Assembly (NCBI RefSeq): GCF_000014865.1
Contig: NC_008576.1
Coordinates: 1,145,501 to 1,209,500 of the forward strand
Direction: 5' to 3'
DNA from: Magnetococcus marinus MC-1
GTDB lineage: Bacteria; Pseudomonadota; Magnetococcia; Magnetococcales; Magnetococcaceae
Length of the DNA: 64,000 nucleotides
Shown in pieces: positions 61,001 to 64,000 of the stretch. The translations under genes and the position numbers were made by a program. How positions within the stretch are numbered: the first letter of the stretch is position 1; each line of letters starts with the position of its first letter. Below the pieces are notes generated by a model. The model saw only the letters and a list, made by a program, of their open reading frames with translations. It was not told the DNA's origin and searched no databases.

Positions 61001-61312
61001 ATCGCGCTGGCGGGTATCATCGTGCGAAACTCGATTTTGCTGGTGGACTTTATCAATGAAGAGACATCCGCTGGTCTACCCTTTGCCGAAGCGGTGATCC
61101 ATGCTGGAGCGGTGCGCTCAAAGCCCATCTTGCTGACGGGTTTTGCGGCGATATTGGGCGCATTGTTTATTCTGGATGATCCCATTTTCAGTGGTTTGGC
61201 CATTTCACTGATTTTTGGGATCTTTGTCTCAACCATGCTCACCCTGATCGTGATACCTGTGACATACTACAGTGTGATGAATAAACGATTTGCCGCACAA
61301 GCCACAGCCTAA
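58040..61312 (+). CDS. RND efflux pump inner-membrane transporter
   Basis: 1090 residues with the RND topology: TM1 near residue 25, two large periplasmic loops, and two sets of helices. TM4 carries the proton-relay pair in GILVDDAIVVVENIHRH; the second half has QMTY-like periplasmic docking sequences and the final helices (GIIVRNSILLVDFINEE, ALFILDDPIFSGLAIS). It exports hydrophobic compounds or metal ions using the proton gradient. The substrate class cannot be read from sequence: it is neither clearly HAE1 nor HME. ATG 58040 is chosen because aaaagg lies nine bases ahead; ATG 58031 would leave no spacing. It follows the adaptor gene and precedes two Met-rich membrane proteins. Confidence 0.92.
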   Translation: MSERLGLSGSVAKKFQNSEITPLLAIVGFLLGLFAIAVTPQEEEPQISVTFANVFIPYPGASAAEVEQTVTVPAEQVLSEVSGVKHVYSFSRDGMAVLTVRYRVGEDQNAAILRLYNAIFSNENFLPQGLGVGKPLVKPMGIDDVPILSFTLWSDDPAINGYELTQVAHSVEAELKGIEGTRKVYTVADVERVVNVQLDPVRLAGYGLTMEGLAKSLMGANRHGLSGTFVEGNQAIPVYAGDFLSSAEEIADLVVAQHEGRLVHLSDVADVELGPDTPSSYGWFATGPSAWIKGIEKSGRYQSVTIAVSKKEGLNAVSISKAVIAKMDNLKGYLIPDNVQVTLTRDYGATAEAKANKLIGKLGFATAFVVLLVLLTMGWREALIVGVAVLLTLALTLFGNWAWGFTLNRVSLFALIFSIGILVDDAIVVVENIHRHMHGSTKKLLDIIPKAVDEVGGPTILATFTVIAALLPMAFVTGLMGPYMSPIPINASTGMLISLVVAFVVTPWLTYKGLNGVHNKHLAAHAGAAVAHEDDAPPTEEVSSGMLKLFRGIYGPFVTSKVAWFNRTVLALVMIGLIAASLYLVVNGSVILKMLPFDNKSEFQVVVDMPEGTTTEGTAAVMEALGAYLITVPEVTDIQSYVGTASPVGFNGLVRQFYLRKGPNVGDIQINLVDKHHRERKSHDVARAVRQPLQEIGAKYGANVKIVEVPPGPPVQSPLVVEVYGPNYVTQIEYAQQIEKLFHATPDIVDIDTSVESPAKRMQIRVDRKRAAQLGVDAGSVINVIQSALEGKNATYLHVTDAKQAIPVRISLHDDWKHSVDNLMALKLDSHLGQQVPLTEVVQISYGKINPVIHHKNLKRVVYVTGDMAGAKDSPLYGLMEIDSAMGQMRAQGGQAMERFFIKQPSMTAEISTKWDGEWQITYETFRDMGIAYGIGLLMIYLLVVAQFRSYVVPIVIMMPIPLTVIGVMPGHAIMGAQFTATSMIGMIALAGIIVRNSILLVDFINEETSAGLPFAEAVIHAGAVRSKPILLTGFAAILGALFILDDPIFSGLAISLIFGIFVSTMLTLIVIPVTYYSVMNKRFAAQATA

Positions 61313-61356
61313 GGGTATGGCCAACTGCGTGACACGGCTAGCAGGAGTAGATGAAG

Positions 61357-61908
61357 ATGCGTTTGACCGATGAGGAGATCGAAAAATTTCGCCACTCTGT
61401 GGATGCCTTTCGCGCGGCTATGGATATTCGTTCAGGCATGAATATCCGCGTGGCCAAACGGGTGACCATCATCCTGCGGGTGGGGGTGGCCAGCTTTGCC
61501 ATTGTGGCCATCATCATGGCGCTGCTGATCTACACCCTAACCACACAGATGCAGTCTATGATCGATGTGGTGCAGACCATGAACCGCAACTTTACAAGTA
61601 TGTCCAAAAATGTGGAGACCATGGAAAAATCGGTGGCCACGATGCGGGATAATATGGGGGTTATGCCCAACATTGTGCAGCAAGTTCAAGCTATGGATGG
61701 TTATGAAAAGGGTATGTATGCCAGCATGCAGAGCATTGAACAGGATATGGCTGTGCTTAAAGGACAGATGGGGGCTATGCGGCAGGATGTGAATGTTATG
61801 AGCCAAACTTTTTTTCTGATGGACCATGCGGTCCAGGGCTTGGATGGCAATGTAAACCGTATGTCCCGACCGGCGCGTCTGTTTAACTGGATGAGTCCCT
61901 TCCAATAA
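61357..61908 (+). CDS. Met-rich single-pass membrane coiled-coil protein 1, unknown
   Basis: 183 residues from ATG 61357 (aggag nine bases upstream; ATG 61351 is an alternative). A 40-residue N-terminal cytoplasmic helix precedes one transmembrane helix (about 42-65, GVASFAIVAIIMALLIYTLT) and about 120 periplasmic residues predicted as coiled coil. Met is very frequent (over 20), often at heptad-like spacing (MQSMIDVVQTMNRNFTSMSK, METMEKSVATMRDNMGVM). No family recognised. It is paralogous to the next gene in layout and in the ending (LxGNVNRMSRP versus LGGNVNHMAHP). It sits 44 bases after the RND pump, implying cotranscription and a possible pump accessory or metal-linked role. Confidence 0.75.
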   Translation: MRLTDEEIEKFRHSVDAFRAAMDIRSGMNIRVAKRVTIILRVGVASFAIVAIIMALLIYTLTTQMQSMIDVVQTMNRNFTSMSKNVETMEKSVATMRDNMGVMPNIVQQVQAMDGYEKGMYASMQSIEQDMAVLKGQMGAMRQDVNVMSQTFFLMDHAVQGLDGNVNRMSRPARLFNWMSPFQ

Positions 61909-61934
61909 GGTTTGGCCCTTGGGGAGCACGTAAT

Positions 61935-62522
61935 ATGAGCAAGGAACCCAATGAGACGGAGCAAGATAAAAATATCCATCTGGTGGTGGATTATGTCTCT
62001 GGCTCTTTAGAAGATTTTGGTAACGAGATGCGGCGGGTAGAGGTGTTCGGTGCGCAGATCGCCAAACGCACCCAACTCTTTATTCGCACCTCCTTGACCA
62101 TTCTGGTGGCCTCTAGTGTGATGCTGGTCTTTATGATCCAGGATATGGCCATGGTTATGGGGGATATGTTGGACAACATGAACCAGATGTACTCCAACTT
62201 TGAAAAAATGTCGGCGGATATGGAGGTCATGACCGCCTCGGTCAACGATATGCGGGTGAGTACCGATGGTATGCCGGTCATCTCCACCAGTATGGTCAGT
62301 ATGGCAGACACCATGGGCGGCATGACGCAATCGGTGGGGCAAATGCAGGGGCATTTGCAGGCCATGCAAGGAGATGTCGGCGGTATCTCGGGCGATGTAA
62401 AGCAGATGAGCCAACGCTTTACCGTGATGACCCAGCGGGTGCAGCATTTGGGTGGCAACGTGAACCATATGGCCCACCCCATGAACAATCTGGGGCCATT
62501 GGAGGGAATATTCCCACCCTGA
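61935..62522 (+). CDS. Met-rich single-pass membrane coiled-coil protein 2, unknown
   Basis: 195 residues. Layout as in the preceding gene: N-terminal charged helix (VDYVSGSLEDFGNEMRRVEV), one transmembrane helix (about 46-70, IRTSLTILVASSVMLVFMIQ), then a Met-rich periplasmic coiled coil (about 25 Met in all; for example MGDMLDNMNQMYSNFEKMSA and MVSMADTMGGMTQSVGQMQG). It ends with the shared LGGNVNHMAHPMNN segment and a Pro-rich tip. The gap to the first copy is 26 bases. The pair probably arose by duplication and may form a hetero-oligomeric periplasmic rod. No function known; Met-rich faces could bind Cu(I)/Ag(I) or simply pack. Confidence 0.75.
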   Translation: MSKEPNETEQDKNIHLVVDYVSGSLEDFGNEMRRVEVFGAQIAKRTQLFIRTSLTILVASSVMLVFMIQDMAMVMGDMLDNMNQMYSNFEKMSADMEVMTASVNDMRVSTDGMPVISTSMVSMADTMGGMTQSVGQMQGHLQAMQGDVGGISGDVKQMSQRFTVMTQRVQHLGGNVNHMAHPMNNLGPLEGIFPP

Positions 62523-62703
62523 TGAAGCGCGTACCTTATAAAACCGGTGTCTGCCTTGGGCAGGTCAAGGCGGAAGTTGGCGCTGAGGGTGTTTGTGAAA
62601 CAGGAGAGGGCGCGGGTTGGATTGCTCCCCAAGCATGGCGGGCGGCAGGGTCCAGCCCGGATGCCCGCCATCTGCTTGGTGGAACAACGGCGACAGCTTA
62701 AAA

Positions 62704-63186
62704 TCAATAGGCGCTGTAGCCATTGCCCGGCTGGGCATGGGTCATCCAGGCCAAGAGACTCATGGCGGCAGCATCCCCCTCTTCTGGGCTCCACGTGGCA
62801 AAATCTTTGTCATCGGTGGGCTGATAGGGGCCACTCTTGACCTCCATCACCACGGTATTGGCCGCAAGGCACAACAGCGTATGCCAAACACCACCGGGAA
62901 TCTCCACCGCGCGGGTGTGTGCCTCGCTGAGCTCTTGGCGTGCCATGACCCGGCCTGCATCATCAAAGGTTAATACCAGGGCACGTCCACAAATGTGGAC
63001 AAAACTCTCCCAACGGCCAGCCTGATGACGGTGGGGGCGTACATAGGTACCCGGCTGTAAGGCGTTGAACATCCGCTGAATGGGATCCTCTAATTGGGGA
63101 TGCCAATTTAGATTGGTCCGTTTACGCGGCTGTCGGGCGGCATGCTCAAACAGCGTATGCAGCGACTCTTGGTCCAGAACTTTCAT
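62704..63186 (-). CDS. WbuC family cupin metalloprotein
   Basis: A 160-residue protein with the WbuC cupin signature: MQRMFNALQPGTYVRPHRH-like sequence (IQRMFNALQPGTYVRPHRH), GRWESFVHICGRALVLTFDD and VEIPGGVWHTLLCLAANTVV, which supply the metal-binding histidines and glutamate. In O-antigen gene clusters WbuC-like proteins are linked to nucleotide sugar modification, but the reaction is unproven. The region to its left (62523-62703) contains only a short spacer. It is probably cotranscribed with the unknown protein at 63202, 15 bases upstream of it. Confidence 0.85.
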   Translation of the reverse strand: MKVLDQESLHTLFEHAARQPRKRTNLNWHPQLEDPIQRMFNALQPGTYVRPHRHQAGRWESFVHICGRALVLTFDDAGRVMARQELSEAHTRAVEIPGGVWHTLLCLAANTVVMEVKSGPYQPTDDKDFATWSPEEGDAAAMSLLAWMTHAQPGNGYSAY

Positions 63187-63201
63187 GCTCTCTCCCCCTG
63201 C

Positions 63202-63813
63202 TCAGGCAAGCTCGTTGGGGTTGCGAATGTCGCGGAAATAGTTCTCCAAATACCAGTCACAAATCTCTTCAACCTTGGCTGCGTAGCGGGTAGAGACCTC
63301 CTGTAAATCCATTTGGCAGCGGTGCGCAGAGGGGATATCCCGTATGCCCTGGGCCTGCTCCTGAGCACACTCGGCGGCCAGCTGGTTAAGGGTGCGAAAG
63401 ACCACACTATCCGCCATGCGTGTTACCTGATAGACCTCCGCGAGGGCGTCAAACACGGTAATGGACTGCTCCGGTGGTGGCTCGGGCGGGGGGGGTGGAT
63501 TGCGCAAAAATGCGGGTAAAAAATCCCGCTCATTGACCACCTTTTTGGGGGGCCGCATGCCCTGTAGCTCAAATTGATACATCTCTACCCAACGGGTGGG
63601 CTTGGGCAGATCTGGTAGGCTTGGTTTGGGCTGTTTGCGGGGGGGGCGTTTGCCTTTGAGCACATAATCGGCCATGCTCACCCATCCAGAGGGTGGCATA
63701 TCTTTGCGCTTGGGTACGGCCTCTCCCCCATGCAGGCGCTTATATTCGGCCTCTTCCAATTTATGCTGTGCTTGAGAGATCAATTGAGTGTAGTTGCTGC
63801 TTCGTTCCACCAT
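63202..63813 (-). CDS. Unknown Pro-rich helical protein
   Basis: 203 residues. The N-terminal half is polar and Lys/Pro-rich, containing two copies of a short motif (GWVSMADYVLKGKRPPRK and RWVEMYQFELQGMRPPKK), then a run of Pro/Glu (PPPPPEPPPEQ). The C-terminal 80 residues are helical (VFDALAEVYQVTRMADSVVF, CQMDLQEVSTRYAAKVEEIC). The repeated W-V-x-M-x-x-(Y/F)-x-L-(K/Q)-G-(K/M)-R-P-P-(R/K)-K pattern suggests a duplicated peptide motif. No family recognised. It lies upstream of the cupin gene and is divergent from whatever starts near the window's right edge. Confidence 0.6.
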   Translation of the reverse strand: MVERSSNYTQLISQAQHKLEEAEYKRLHGGEAVPKRKDMPPSGWVSMADYVLKGKRPPRKQPKPSLPDLPKPTRWVEMYQFELQGMRPPKKVVNERDFLPAFLRNPPPPPEPPPEQSITVFDALAEVYQVTRMADSVVFRTLNQLAAECAQEQAQGIRDIPSAHRCQMDLQEVSTRYAAKVEEICDWYLENYFRDIRNPNELA

Positions 63814-63866
63814 GAGCCCATTTCCCTTAAAGCCAATCTTTTGTTATGGACTCTTTTTGCCACATG

Positions 63867-63882
63867 CTGGCACGGTCCTTGG
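63867..63882 (+). promoter_or_regulatory. Possible sigma-54 promoter near the right edge
   Basis: CTGGCACG-GTCC-TTGG matches the sigma-54 -24/-12 pattern except that the -12 GC is GG. It points out of the window; a short frame from TTG 63943 with gggggat before it runs off the edge but is too short to identify. Confidence 0.3.
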
Positions 63883-64000
63883 GGGCAGGGTCGCTTGCTG
63901 GCCAACCCTTACCCCACTCATCGGCATAAAAAGGGGGATACTTGATTGGATTAGCACGGGCGGCTTACCACTGGCTGCACCGCTGCTGCTCACGACGGTA

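Overview
The window looks like a chromosome segment of a Gram-negative proteobacterium of moderately high G+C. It carries a prepilin, outer-membrane efflux parts, SPOR and AddAB-type proteins, and the beta-lysine EF-P pathway. The gene style (a giant kinase with Sel1 repeats, many Met-rich or low-complexity proteins, alphaproteobacterial/Magnetococcales-like sequences) would fit a deep-branching alphaproteobacterium such as a magnetotactic coccus. That is inference from memory: no magnetosome gene, rRNA or tRNA was found.

Layout. 1-3.6 kb: a truncated prepilin faces a coupled three-gene pilus/type II secretion assembly cluster (GspM/PilO-, GspL/PilM-N- and GspC/PilP-like). 3.7-8.0 kb: a 1430-residue Ser/Thr kinase with long repeat-built acidic and Pro/Ala regions and about 13 Sel1 repeats. 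8.3-18 kb: housekeeping genes (Suv3-like helicase, TVP38 membrane protein, ROK kinase, RNase Z-like hydrolase, aspS, SEC-C protein, gltX). 18.2-22.5 kb: a tandem STAS pair, the epmB/efp/epmA module, a structured-RNA candidate and a thioredoxin-fold gene. 22.5-31.3 kb: an AT-rich patch with a 54-residue exported peptide, a 66-bp palindromic MITE-like element, mnmA, an AAA-SPOR protein and several unrecognised envelope proteins. 31.4-39.3 kb: CBS protein, tsaE-amgK-murU, pcm, lysC, cimA and a PII gene. 39.4-51.8 kb: DUF302 protein, TPR/peptidoglycan-binding protein, an AddB/AddA-like pair, a LOG protein, a PcnB/CCA-like nucleotidyltransferase and mtaB. 51.86-52.15 kb: a dense, regularly built DnaA-box cluster that looks like a replication origin or DnaA-titration site. 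52.3-64 kb: a complex-I NDUFA9-like protein, an IS1380-type element, a tripartite RND efflux operon whose outer-membrane gene has an in-frame ochre codon, two Met-rich membrane coiled-coil paralogues, a WbuC cupin and an unknown protein.

Genes that work together: EpmB makes beta-lysine, EpmA attaches it to EF-P; AmgK and MurU salvage cell-wall sugars; the AddB/AddA pair processes DNA breaks; the OMP, adaptor and RND pump form one efflux machine, probably disabled at the OMP. The most unusual signals are the three-fold repeated DnaA-box arrangement, the serial acidic-TLLAP motifs of the kinase, the Met-rich pair behind the pump, the structured RNA at 21.7 kb and the palindromic element with TTAG duplications.
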